This document shows, one piece after another, positions 1 to 7,281 of a DNA stretch of 12,911 bases. Location of the stretch: contig SBHI01000211.1 of NCBI GenBank assembly GCA_006226225.1, positions 1 through 12,911 on the forward strand, read 5' to 3'. The translations under genes and the position numbers were made by a program. The notes below the pieces were generated by a model. The model did no database searches, was not told where the DNA came from, and saw nothing but the letters and a program-made list of their open reading frames with translations. The number at the start of each line of letters is the position of its first letter. The first letter of the stretch is position 1. This DNA is from Alphaproteobacteria bacterium (GTDB lineage Bacteria; Pseudomonadota; Alphaproteobacteria; Micavibrionales; CSBR16-224).

Positions 1-1
1 G

Positions 2-778
2 CTGGGCTTTATGGTCGGGGTCGCGGCGCTGATAACGGTGTTCTTTCACTGGCAATGGTTTCACTATACCCGGCAAAGCTGGGGAATAGCCTGCGCCTAT
101 CGCAGGCAGGCAACCAAACAGCCGATGCATCACCCGAAAATTGCGGAAATCGTTTTTTGGAGCATCCCGATCTTTGGCCTGATCCACCGTTCATGGCAGG
201 GCTGGGATGCTTACTGGTCGGTGCCGATGATGATGCTTCCGATAAGCGATATCGTTTATTACGCCTTCATGGCCTATGCCGGTGCGGCGGTATGCTATTG
301 GATCTGGTCGATGGTGCATGACCTCAAACACAAGCAATTCGCCAAATTCTATCATGCCTATCTGGCATCGCATTTTGCGATTTTCTTCATCAGCTATTAT
401 GTGATTCCGGACTTAAGCATGGGCTGGCTGGTGGTGAATATCTGGCACAACGCGCAATATATCGCCTTTGTCTGGCTGTATAACCAGCGCAAATTCAAAG
501 ACGGTGTTGATCCGAAGGCCAAATTTCTGTCAACGATCAGTCAGCCGAAAAATGTCTGGCTGTATTTTACGGTCTGTATGGTGATTACGACTCTGATTTA
601 CGGTACCTTCAAGCTGATTACGGTGCAGCTGGCGCCGGGAACGGAAGTTTTGGCGATGCTGATACTGTATCAGACCATCAATTACCACCATTACATCGCG
701 GATTCCATGATCTGGAAGACACGCAAGAAAAAGACGACTGCATCAGGCAATGCCGCGCGGCCCTATAATATAGACTAG
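2..778 (+). CDS. Histidine-rich multipass membrane protein, 3' part
   Basis: The reading frame is open from the first bases of the window, so the gene very probably begins upstream; an internal ATG at 11 is unlikely to be the true start. About 258 residues are visible, with roughly six or seven hydrophobic segments separated by short basic loops, and a basic, polar C-terminal tail. Histidines and tryptophans recur within or beside the membrane segments: HWQWFHYTRQSWG near the start, FYHAYLASH in the middle, NIWHNAQYIAFVW, and NYHHYIADSMIWK near the end. Such repeated intramembrane histidines are typical of metal- or cofactor-binding integral membrane enzymes, but I do not recognise the family and assign no reaction. 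The acyltransferase gene starts only 14 bases downstream, so the two are probably cotranscribed and may act on the same lipid or glycan substrate (inference). The stop is TAG. Confidence 0.8.
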   Translation: MGFMVGVAALITVFFHWQWFHYTRQSWGIACAYRRQATKQPMHHPKIAEIVFWSIPIFGLIHRSWQGWDAYWSVPMMMLPISDIVYYAFMAYAGAAVCYWIWSMVHDLKHKQFAKFYHAYLASHFAIFFISYYVIPDLSMGWLVVNIWHNAQYIAFVWLYNQRKFKDGVDPKAKFLSTISQPKNVWLYFTVCMVITTLIYGTFKLITVQLAPGTEVLAMLILYQTINYHHYIADSMIWKTRKKKTTASGNAARPYNID

Positions 779-792
779 GAATAAGAAGGCCT

Positions 793-1992
793 ATGGCGGG
801 TTTCGGTGACTATTTTTCCATACGGCGCTCTGAAAAGGCGATTGCACCGCTGGATGGGCTCAGGGCATTTGCCGTTATGTTGGTTGTGTTCCGTCATGCG
901 ACGCTGCCCTTTATGCCGCAAAACAGTATGATTTTGCCCATTGGCGGCTGGGATGCGGCTTTCCCGATGATGAATGGCTGGATCGGTGTTGACCTGTTCT
1001 TTATCCTGAGCGGATTTTTGATTAGCTACCATATTTGTAACCGCTATCTGGAAAAAAATGTTTCCATGAATTGGCGCGATTATATTTTCCGCCGTTTGCT
1101 CAGGATTTTGCCGGCCTATTATGCCGTGCTGTTTCTGGTGGTGCTGGGGGCATTCCCGGGATATGTTCCGCCTGTGGGGGAGATTACTGCGGGGAATGTG
1201 CTAAAACACGTCTTTCTGCTACAGGATTATACGGGTTCTAACCTGCTGGTGGTGTTCTGGAGCTTGGGGGTAGAGGAAAAATTCTATTTCCTGTGCCCGT
1301 TTTTCCTGATTGCGTTGCTGAAAACCGACAAGCCGCGTATTCATTATACGGTTATGGCGCTGATGATTGCGGCCTTGCCGCTGATACGCTGGGTGACGGC
1401 GCTGATGCATCCGGAGGTCAATGACTATCCCGGTTTTTTCACGTTTTTCCGCAGTCCGTTCCATGTGACGCTGGACGGTCTTCTGGTCGGTATTTTATGT
1501 GCGCTGGTTTACCGCAATAAGGCGCATATGGCGGCTTTGCGCAAGACGCACGCGCCGGAGTGCCTGTTTTGGGGCGGATGTCTGGGGATTGCAGCATTTC
1601 TGGTGTCCGGTGATCATTTGCAGGAGATCGGCTTTTTTGACAAAGTCTTCATGGAAAGCTATCTGGCGCTGTGTTTCGGCAGTATCGTGATGGCCTGCCT
1701 GCTGGGTGTGCGGGCCTGTAAGTTCCTGTCGGCACGGCCGTTATTTTATATCGGTACATTGTCCTACAGCCTGTATTTGCTGCATTTTGCACTGCTGCCT
1801 TTGACGGTGAAGGTAACGGCAGTGGTGCTGGCAGGTTACGGCATTAACTGGCTGGCCGTACCGGCAGTCGGACTGCCTGTGATGCTGCTTATTTTCTGGA
1901 GTATCTCCATAGCGGCAACGCTGGCGCTGTATTACGGTGTTGAAAAACCGTTCCTGCTGTTGCGTGATGTGAAGAAAAAGAAAAAAGCCTAA
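793..1992 (+). CDS. Acyltransferase 3 family membrane protein (OafA/YrhL type)
   Basis: The 399-residue inner-membrane protein belongs to the acyltransferase-3 family, whose members transfer acetyl or other acyl groups to sugars, lipids or peptidoglycan-like polymers at the membrane. Visible hallmarks in order are LDGLRAFAVM (about 20-30), the conserved His35 in VVFRHA, the GVDLFFILSGFLI segment (65-77), the basic RRLLRILPAYY motif (100-110) and WSLGVEEKFYF (156-166). About ten hydrophobic helices follow, ending in a lysine-rich cytoplasmic tail. The length is normal for the single-domain form; there is no SGNH domain. AAGAAGG at 783-789 is a close-spaced ribosome binding site. The substrate cannot be told from sequence. 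It sits directly behind the histidine-rich membrane protein, probably in the same transcript, and converges on an ankyrin gene. Confidence 0.93.
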   Translation: MAGFGDYFSIRRSEKAIAPLDGLRAFAVMLVVFRHATLPFMPQNSMILPIGGWDAAFPMMNGWIGVDLFFILSGFLISYHICNRYLEKNVSMNWRDYIFRRLLRILPAYYAVLFLVVLGAFPGYVPPVGEITAGNVLKHVFLLQDYTGSNLLVVFWSLGVEEKFYFLCPFFLIALLKTDKPRIHYTVMALMIAALPLIRWVTALMHPEVNDYPGFFTFFRSPFHVTLDGLLVGILCALVYRNKAHMAALRKTHAPECLFWGGCLGIAAFLVSGDHLQEIGFFDKVFMESYLALCFGSIVMACLLGVRACKFLSARPLFYIGTLSYSLYLLHFALLPLTVKVTAVVLAGYGINWLAVPAVGLPVMLLIFWSISIAATLALYYGVEKPFLLLRDVKKKKKA

Positions 1993-2005
1993 TACAGGAG
2001 CATCA

Positions 2006-2015
2006 GGCGCGCGCC
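2006..2015. repeat. 10-bp perfect palindrome between convergent genes
   Basis: GGCGCGCGCC is a perfect palindrome in the 24-base gap between the stop codons of the acyltransferase and the large ankyrin gene. It has no loop and no following T-run, so it does not look like an intrinsic terminator. A role as a protein-binding or methylation site is possible but unsupported. Confidence 0.3.
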
Positions 2016-2016
2016 G

Positions 2017-3540
2017 TTATTGCGGCGGTTTCGGGCGGAAGGGGTTGATGTCGATTTTGATCTCGGGCTTATCCGCTTTTTTTACGGCAGGTTCGGCGGC
2101 TTTTTTATCTGTAACTTTTGTCTCGTCTTCCGCGCCGCTGTCGCGTTTGAAGTATTTGTCTTCCGCCTTTTTGCGGCTGGCACCGAATTGCTCCATCAAT
2201 GACATGATGGCCAGCGTGTCACGGTATTCGGATTGTTTTTTGAAGATCATCCGGTCGGTAAACAGCTTGTCGTAAAAGCCGTTGGCGGCTTTTTGCGGAT
2301 CGGCACCATGTTCCAGCAGCACATGCACGACATCTTTGTTGCGGTAGTCGCGGCGTTCTTTTTCGTTATACTGCGTGGCGTGTTTGATGCCTTGCTGCAG
2401 TACCTCATCCGTTTCGATATTGCCTTTTTTCAGGATGTTATGCACCGTCCAGGGACGGTTCAGCTTGCAGGCTTCAAAAAAGATGTCTTTCAGGCGCTGG
2501 TTATCGCCTTTTTTGATGGCGGCATCAGCCGTTTTTTTGAAGCGGCGTTTTTCGCCCCAGCGCGGTTTGACATTGCGGGAGAAATATTTGCCCTGATCAT
2601 ATGTGTCCGCACAGCGGTTTTGCAGGCAGAAATCCTCCAGCATTTTCGGAACGAAATCGTCCCTGAATTTCCAGCTGCGGAAGGTGCGCATATGTTCCTC
2701 GGGATCTGCGCCGCAGGCCAGCAGGCTTTGCATCAGTTCCGTTTTTTCGTGGCGGACGGCATGATAGAGCGGCTGATTGTTCCGCGCACGCGGATCGGCG
2801 CCGTATTCCAACAGGGATTCCGCAATATCGGTATGGCCGAAAAATGCAGCCTGTCTTAACGGCAGATCCTCTTCGCCATGAATGTCGAAATCGGGATTGT
2901 CCAGAATACGGCGGATCGCAGCGCGGTCATATTTGACAACGGCGCCGGTGAATTCCTTCATCAGCTTTTCCTGCGTTGTCGGCGGTTGCGGCTTTTCATC
3001 CGTACTGGGAACGTGATGCGCGGCATTTCTCAAAGCGTTGTAAATATCTTTTTTGCCATGCTGCAGCAGAAACATCGGTGGGCGTTTCAACAGATCGGCT
3101 TTCAGTTTCGGGCAGTCGGCGCTGGCGATCAGGTCAATCGGCGTTTTGCCGTTCTTGTCTTTTGCAAAAGGGTCGGCATGCCATTGCAGCAATTCACGCA
3201 CCACGGCAGGGTCATCCTGCAGCACGGCTTCATGCAGGGCGGTGCGCCCGTGATCGTCAGGGATGCTCATCATGACATCAAGACGTTTGCCGAGGAGTCT
3301 GATAATGTTCAGTTTTTCCTCTTTCGGAGCATGGCGCACGGCAAACAGCAACGGCGTTTCACCACCGGCATTCTTGATATTGGGGCTCAGCTTGTCATTG
3401 CTGTCCAAAAGATGGGTAATATAGTCGGTATTACCCTTGATCATGTCATAGAAAATGGCGCGTTCAGGCGTGGCCCGCCCTGGCTCTGGCGGGGGCGGGG
3501 TATAATACCCGTACATATCCATCATATGGCTATAAACCAT
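2017..3540 (-). CDS. Large ankyrin-repeat protein, 507 aa
   Basis: The predicted protein is soluble, with no signal peptide or membrane segment, and contains several blocks of degenerate ankyrin repeats, a fold used for protein-protein binding. Block one covers about residues 26-155, with GGETPLLFAVRHA, HGRTALHEAV and NGKTPIDLIA as repeat starts. A linker rich in proline and charged residues follows (about 172-192). Block two covers about 195-282 (LPLRQAAFFGHTDIAESLL, then QPLYHAVRHEKTELMQSLL). A non-repeat basic stretch leads to a weak third block (about 338-455). The C-terminus is lysine/glutamate-rich and disordered-looking, ending in a proline-rich tail. The start at 3540 is favoured because AGGGGAAGG lies four bases before it; the ATGs at about residues 6-7 have no such site. 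The partner is unknown. It is likely monocistronic, with a promoter in the divergent region before the ferredoxin. Confidence 0.9.
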   Translation of the reverse strand: MVYSHMMDMYGYYTPPPPEPGRATPERAIFYDMIKGNTDYITHLLDSNDKLSPNIKNAGGETPLLFAVRHAPKEEKLNIIRLLGKRLDVMMSIPDDHGRTALHEAVLQDDPAVVRELLQWHADPFAKDKNGKTPIDLIASADCPKLKADLLKRPPMFLLQHGKKDIYNALRNAAHHVPSTDEKPQPPTTQEKLMKEFTGAVVKYDRAAIRRILDNPDFDIHGEEDLPLRQAAFFGHTDIAESLLEYGADPRARNNQPLYHAVRHEKTELMQSLLACGADPEEHMRTFRSWKFRDDFVPKMLEDFCLQNRCADTYDQGKYFSRNVKPRWGEKRRFKKTADAAIKKGDNQRLKDIFFEACKLNRPWTVHNILKKGNIETDEVLQQGIKHATQYNEKERRDYRNKDVVHVLLEHGADPQKAANGFYDKLFTDRMIFKKQSEYRDTLAIMSLMEQFGASRKKAEDKYFKRDSGAEDETKVTDKKAAEPAVKKADKPEIKIDINPFRPKPPQ

Positions 3541-3572
3541 AAAGCCTTCCCCTGTGAAAAATAATACGGGAT

Positions 3573-3601
3573 ATGTTAGGAAATCTTTCTAAAAATGACA
3601 A
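3573..3601 (-). promoter_or_regulatory. Candidate promoter of the large ankyrin gene
   Basis: On the minus strand a TTGTCA -35 element (3596-3601, 5 of 6 matches to consensus) is followed after 17 bases by TAACAT (3573-3578, 4 of 6). Transcription would start about 25-30 bases before the ankyrin ATG. This is pattern matching only. Confidence 0.4.
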
Positions 3602-3657
3602 GGGAAATTCGGGAGACGTTATTATCTTTCGCGCGCGGCTTTTTTCACATTTCATAC

Positions 3658-3687
3658 TTGGTTTTAAAAAGTAAGACGTGTTATAAA
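3658..3687 (+). promoter_or_regulatory. Candidate promoter of the ferredoxin gene
   Basis: TTGGTT (3658-3663) and TATAAA (3682-3687) are spaced by 18 bases, giving a sigma-70-like promoter with a start about 38 bases before the ferredoxin ATG. I could not see a convincing IscR-type operator around it. The 161-base divergent region otherwise holds no gene. Confidence 0.4.
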
Positions 3688-3731
3688 CGCGGACTGACAA
3701 ATTGCAGATGATAATTTCAAGGAAGACGCGC

Positions 3732-4055
3732 ATGCCGAAAATGACCTTTATCGAGAAAGACGGAACCCATCTGGAAGTTGACGCGCCGCTGGGGCTGTCG
3801 GTCATGGAAATCTCCCACAAACACGGCGTGGATATTGAAGGTGCTTGTGGCGGCTGTCTGGCTTGCGCCACCTGTCATGTCAGCGTGCATCCCGACTGGT
3901 TCGAGAAACTCGAAGAGATCGAGGAAGATGAGGAAGACATGCTGGATCTGGCCTTTGACTTAAGCAAAACCTCGCGTCTGGGCTGCCAGATTATCATGTC
4001 GGACGAGCTGGATGGTCTGGTCGTGGCGCTGCCCGAAGCCCCGCGTGAGTGGTAA
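3732..4055 (+). CDS. [2Fe-2S] ferredoxin, adrenodoxin/Isc type
   Basis: This 107-residue soluble electron carrier binds one [2Fe-2S] cluster. Cluster ligands fit the adrenodoxin pattern Cys39-x5-Cys45-x2-Cys48 with Cys85 after 36 residues, in the contexts IEGACGGCLACATCHV and SRLGCQI. The tail DELDGLVVALP is also typical of the class. In relatives these ferredoxins donate electrons for iron-sulfur cluster assembly or to cytochrome P450-like partners. An acidic stretch (about 59-69, EKLEEIEEDEEDM) forms the expected partner-docking surface. An extra cysteine, Cys42, lies inside the x5 loop. The ATG at 3732 is chosen because AAGGAAG (3719-3725) precedes it by six bases; in-frame TTG 3702 and ATG 3708 lack such a site. 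No other isc genes lie nearby, so the physiological partner is not evident. It could be named fdx. Confidence 0.94.
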   Translation: MPKMTFIEKDGTHLEVDAPLGLSVMEISHKHGVDIEGACGGCLACATCHVSVHPDWFEKLEEIEEDEEDMLDLAFDLSKTSRLGCQIIMSDELDGLVVALPEAPREW

Positions 4056-4089
4056 TTTCTTTTAATCTCTGTTTTCTTTGCATTTTTTC

Positions 4090-4156
4090 GCCTCCGGTTA
4101 AGACTATCTTAAATATTCCATAATATTATAAGATAGATTTTAATTCTTCCGGAGGC
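4090..4156 (+). promoter_or_regulatory. Long leader hairpin sequestering a Shine-Dalgarno site
   Basis: The region can fold into an almost continuous stem. GCCTCCGG (4090-4097) pairs with CCGGAGGC (4149-4156), and TTAAGA (4098-4103) pairs with TTTTAA (4138-4143, one G-U). CTATCTTA (4104-4111) pairs with TAAGATAG (4129-4136), and AATATT (4112-4117) pairs with AATATT (4122-4127) around a CCAT loop. Interruptions are a five-base bulge (4144-4148) and single A bulges at 4128 and 4137. The GGAGG ribosome binding site of the 412-residue gene (4151-4155) lies inside the basal 3' arm, so the fold would block translation. No T-run follows the 3' arm, arguing against a terminator. An alternative is a DNA-level dyad with a weak embedded promoter (TTAAGA-17-TAATAT, 4098-4126). 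Confidence 0.55.
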
Positions 4157-4160
4157 CGCG

Positions 4161-5399
4161 ATGACTGATATCCGTGATACTTTTTCCAAGCGTATGGGTG
4201 AGATGATCGCCGATGTGATGGGTGCCGATGCCATCAAGGATATGTACGAAAAAGGCGACCTGACGGAAGAGCAGAAGAAAAAACCGAGCGGCTTTCTCGC
4301 GCTTGATCTTGGTATCGTGACGGCTGGCGCGAAAGATGCGCTGTTGATCGCGCAGGCGGCGGAAAGAACGTTGCAGACAATCGAACGTGTCGAGGCAGCA
4401 CTTGATAAGGCGCCGGAACTGGCCGCATCCATCCGCAAGGATATGGATACGGTGCACACGCATAACTCATGGCTTGGAACGGTTTCACGTTTTGTGACAA
4501 GACAGCCCAAGCCGGAGATCGCCGATAAGATCAAAACCTGGAGCGATTATAATACGCATTTGAAGGAGCGCTTTGACGAAGAGTGCGGCTTTCTGCCCTG
4601 CGATGATAAGGAATTTGCGCATCTTGGTCTGTCCGCTATGGCGGAGCCGCATTTCTCCATTGTGGCGATAATCGGCCCGAATGCGGATGCGCCGGAGCAA
4701 AAAAAGACAGAAGCGATGAAGCCCGAAGATGTTGATGCCGTAAAATTGGCACAAACCATTAATTATCTGGCGCGGCAAGAGGAAGTCATGACCAAAAACT
4801 CCGTCTTCTGGAGTTTTAGCAACAGATTAAGCGAGTTCAGCGGCAAAGAAAGAAAAGAGATTGCCTCCTATCACCAGCCGCGGCATGAAGGGCTCAAAGA
4901 AATCGCAAACCATTTGTATCATATGGCTGCGGGTATGCTGGAAAAAGAGGGTTATCCCGATGTTGCAAAACAGATCCGCAATGATGAAACCATACAGAAT
5001 GCGGCAGGCAACACGCTTGGCAAGACGCGTGACGAGCAATTTGAAGCCTATGCGGGTTCTCCGGGTAAAATCATCAATTCAGCCTATGAGGAATATAAGG
5101 CGAATGATGATCAAATTACGAATTATGCCGGTTGGGGCACGTCACGCGGTTATAGCGCGACGTCCATGATGGAATTGTTCAATTTGTCGACGATCATGGA
5201 GGCAATGCCCGGTATTTTGCAGGGGGCTGGCTGTATTACAGCGACAGAGGCTGCCAATATGTCGGCCAATACCAAAAGCGCGCTGCCCAATAAAGACAAT
5301 ATTCAGGCTCGGATTAACGAGTTTTCCAGCGATCCGTGGACTGGTGACGGATCAAAACCGGAAGCGGGGAAAAACCGTATCGTGCGCGTCGAGGTCTGA
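4161..5399 (+). CDS. Unrecognised 412-aa soluble protein
   Basis: I do not recognise this family. The protein is predicted soluble and mostly helical, without signal peptide or membrane spans, and with few cysteines. An N-terminal part (about 1-105) has amphipathic helices, including an alanine-rich helix AAERTLQTIERVEAALDKA. A central part (about 190-280) contains FWSFSNRLSEFSGKERKEI and a histidine-bearing helix (HQPRHEGLKEIANHLYHMA). A glycine- and asparagine-rich C-terminal part follows (GWGTSRGYSATSMMELFN; then a short, polar tail). The start is set by GGAGG (4151-4155), five bases upstream and inside a long predicted hairpin. Its stop overlaps the next start as TGATG, so it is translationally coupled to the gamma-glutamylcyclotransferase-like gene, the only functional hint. 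It may be a structural or binding partner rather than an enzyme; no function is assigned. Confidence 0.85.
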   Translation: MTDIRDTFSKRMGEMIADVMGADAIKDMYEKGDLTEEQKKKPSGFLALDLGIVTAGAKDALLIAQAAERTLQTIERVEAALDKAPELAASIRKDMDTVHTHNSWLGTVSRFVTRQPKPEIADKIKTWSDYNTHLKERFDEECGFLPCDDKEFAHLGLSAMAEPHFSIVAIIGPNADAPEQKKTEAMKPEDVDAVKLAQTINYLARQEEVMTKNSVFWSFSNRLSEFSGKERKEIASYHQPRHEGLKEIANHLYHMAAGMLEKEGYPDVAKQIRNDETIQNAAGNTLGKTRDEQFEAYAGSPGKIINSAYEEYKANDDQITNYAGWGTSRGYSATSMMELFNLSTIMEAMPGILQGAGCITATEAANMSANTKSALPNKDNIQARINEFSSDPWTGDGSKPEAGKNRIVRVEV

Positions 5400-5842
5400 T
5401 GGACTGCCAACACATCGTTTTCTACGGCACATTGCAAACGGAATGCGATAAATTCCGCGAATTGGAGCTGGATCGGCATCTGGTTTTTGTGTCCGACTGT
5501 TTCTTTCGCGGTGATCTCTTTGATATCGAAGATACGCGTTCCGGCCATAATTATCCTGCAATGATTGACGGAAAAGGAATGGTCAAGGGACAGCTGTTCC
5601 ATATCCGCGAGCCGTCATTTTTGCATGCCGCCGATCTTTATGAAGGCATCCGCCCCGGTGATACGCCCGCGCAATCGGATTACCGCCGTGAAATTCTGCG
5701 CCTGGCGAAGCCGGAGATTGACGCATGGGTTTACATCTATAATCAAAGCGTTGCTGATTGTCTGAAAATAGACGGTGGCGATTGGCTGGCGCATATCGAA
5801 GAAAAATCCGGTCTGCAAGGGGCAGGCCGCAAACAGGGCTGA
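5399..5842 (+). CDS. Gamma-glutamylcyclotransferase-like (AIG2/GGCT fold) protein
   Basis: The 147-residue cytoplasmic protein carries the signatures of the gamma-glutamylcyclotransferase/AIG2-like fold. These are the strand-loop VFYGTLQ (7-13) that binds the gamma-glutamyl group, the GDLFDIEDT and YPAMIDG segments, VKGQLFHI (62-69), the LYEG motif with Glu82 as likely acid/base, then YRRE and the closing strand DAWVYIYN (108-115). Known members release 5-oxoproline from gamma-glutamyl amines or dipeptides; some have other or no known activity, so the substrate is open. The start overlaps the preceding stop by one base (TGATG), with GAGG at 5391-5394 four bases upstream, indicating translational coupling to the unrecognised 412-residue protein. 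The length fits the single-domain family. Confidence 0.88.
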   Translation: MDCQHIVFYGTLQTECDKFRELELDRHLVFVSDCFFRGDLFDIEDTRSGHNYPAMIDGKGMVKGQLFHIREPSFLHAADLYEGIRPGDTPAQSDYRREILRLAKPEIDAWVYIYNQSVADCLKIDGGDWLAHIEEKSGLQGAGRKQG

Positions 5843-5863
5843 GCGCCGCCTCCGCGCAAAAAC

Positions 5864-5893
5864 TTGCATTCATACCCATCTTCTGTTTATATA
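5864..5893 (+). promoter_or_regulatory. Weak candidate promoter of the amidohydrolase gene
   Basis: TTGCAT (5864-5869) is followed after 18 bases by TATATA (5888-5893). The match is modest, and the gene might instead be transcribed from upstream, since only 80 bases separate it from the cyclotransferase gene. Confidence 0.25.
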
Positions 5894-5916
5894 TTCCCGC
5901 AAATCATATCGGGAAT
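5893..5916 (+). repeat. 7-bp inverted repeat at the amidohydrolase ribosome binding site
   Basis: ATTCCCG (5893-5899) and CGGGAAT (5910-5916) form a perfect 7-bp inverted repeat with a 10-base loop. It covers GGGA (5911-5914), the only Shine-Dalgarno-like stretch before the ATG at 5923. It could modulate initiation if the transcript starts far enough upstream. Confidence 0.3.
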
Positions 5917-5922
5917 GAATAC

Positions 5923-7281
5923 ATGTCACAGCCAAAACGCCGCCTTATCACGGGTCTTTTGACAGCCGCTTTTTTGACGGTTTCTGCGCCTGTTTTTGCG
6001 CAGGATGCGGCGGTGGTCGAGCAAGACAGCACAGTTGCTGTCACGCTTGTCCAGACCGATACGGTTAAGCCCGCCCTTGATGTCGATGCGATGCGGGAAT
6101 GGCGACAGGATTTCCACAAAAACCCCGAAACAGCCTATGAAGAAACCCGCACGGCGGAAAAAGTTGCGACATTGCTGCAATCATGGGGGATTGAAACCCA
6201 TACAGGCATTGGCGGTACGGGCGTGGTCGGTATTTTAAAAAGCGCGGATGCGGATGAAAACAGCCCGTCAATCTGCCTGCGTGCGGATATGGATGCGCTG
6301 GCGATTACCGAAGCCAATACCGATCTGGACTATGTATCGCAAAATGACGGCAAGGCGCATGCCTGCGGCCATGACGGCCATACGGCGATGTTGCTGGGCG
6401 CGGCAAAATATCTGTCCGAAACCAAGGATTTTACCGGAACGGTCTATTTTATCTTCCAGCCTGCTGAAGAGGGCGGTGCGGGCGCGCAGGCAATGATTGA
6501 TGACGGCTTGTTCGATCTGGTGAAATGTGACGGTATCTACGGGCTGCATATCTGGCCCTCGCTTCCGGCGGGGCAGGTGGCGGTTGCCGAAGGCTTCATC
6601 ACGGCCAATAGTGACCGTTTCACGGTCAAAATCACGGGTAAGGGCGGTCATGCAGCCTATCCCGATCATAATATCGATATTGTCGCGATGGCAGCTGACC
6701 TGATTGCGGAGCTGCATAAATATAAAAAGGATGAAATCGCCGGTGACGAAGGCGCGGTGCTGGCTGTCACAAAAATCCACGGTGGCGAAGCCCTGAACGC
6801 GATGCCTGAAACATTAGAGCTTGGCGGTACGGTTCGTACATTTACAGATGAAGATCAGGATAAGCTGGAAGCGGCGATCAAAGATATTTCCGCGCGTTTG
6901 GCAAAAGATTACGGCGCAACGGTTGAGGTCAATTACAACCGCGGCTATCCCGCCGTGCATAACAGCCCCGATGAAACCAAAGCGGTACGTGATGTGCTGA
7001 CAGCGCAGCTGGGCGCTGATAATGTCAAAGAATTCACCCGCACGATGGGGGCGGAGGACTTCGCCTATTACACCGAACGGCTGGATGGTGCCTTTATCGC
7101 GCTGGGACAGTGGGACGGCGAAAGCAATAAGATGCAGCTGCACAGCCCGCATTTCAATTTCAATGATGATGTGCTGGAAACAGGCGCAAAATACTGGACG
7201 GGTCTTGTTGAGGCGCAATTGCCTGTTGTCACACCTGCCGTTGCGCCGCCTGTGAAGCCGCAACCGGCCTCAACGCCTTAA
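5923..7281 (+). CDS. Exported M20D-family amidohydrolase (hippurate hydrolase-like)
   Basis: The 452-residue enzyme begins with a Sec signal peptide (basic PKRR, a hydrophobic stretch, and APVFA-Q cleavage near residue 26), so it should act in the periplasm or outside the cell. The mature part is a dinuclear metallo-amidohydrolase of the M20D subfamily, whose members split amide-linked amino acids such as N-acyl, N-benzoyl or indole-acetyl amino acids. Motifs in order are LRADMDALAI (119-128), HACGHDGH with Cys148 and His150, QPAEEGG (Glu182/183), GLHIW (His209), GGHAAYPD (His243, dimerisation/lid domain), MGAEDF (375-380) and the ligand region LHSPHF (406-411). A proline-rich tail (about 434-452) is unusual. 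The frame is open upstream to 5758, but that part overlaps the previous gene and lacks a signal peptide. The specific substrate is unknown. Confidence 0.92.
   Translation: MSQPKRRLITGLLTAAFLTVSAPVFAQDAAVVEQDSTVAVTLVQTDTVKPALDVDAMREWRQDFHKNPETAYEETRTAEKVATLLQSWGIETHTGIGGTGVVGILKSADADENSPSICLRADMDALAITEANTDLDYVSQNDGKAHACGHDGHTAMLLGAAKYLSETKDFTGTVYFIFQPAEEGGAGAQAMIDDGLFDLVKCDGIYGLHIWPSLPAGQVAVAEGFITANSDRFTVKITGKGGHAAYPDHNIDIVAMAADLIAELHKYKKDEIAGDEGAVLAVTKIHGGEALNAMPETLELGGTVRTFTDEDQDKLEAAIKDISARLAKDYGATVEVNYNRGYPAVHNSPDETKAVRDVLTAQLGADNVKEFTRTMGAEDFAYYTERLDGAFIALGQWDGESNKMQLHSPHFNFNDDVLETGAKYWTGLVEAQLPVVTPAVAPPVKPQPASTP

Noticed and set aside
2878..3564. 228-codon plus-strand frame opposite the large ankyrin gene
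   Set aside because: The minus strand encodes clear ankyrin repeats with a good ribosome binding site; the opposite frame shows only shadow composition.
3702..3731. Ten-codon upstream extension of the ferredoxin from TTG 3702 or ATG 3708
   Set aside because: The ATG at 3732 has a well-placed AAGGAAG and gives the normal family N-terminus; the earlier starts have no such site.
4056..4156. Intrinsic terminator of the ferredoxin gene
   Set aside because: The T-rich tract at 4058-4088 precedes rather than follows the hairpin, and the 3' arm runs into the next ribosome binding site, so the dyad does not have terminator form.
5758..5922. N-terminal extension of the amidohydrolase frame
   Set aside because: It overlaps the end of the cyclotransferase-like gene and would bury a clear signal peptide that starts at the ATG at 5923.
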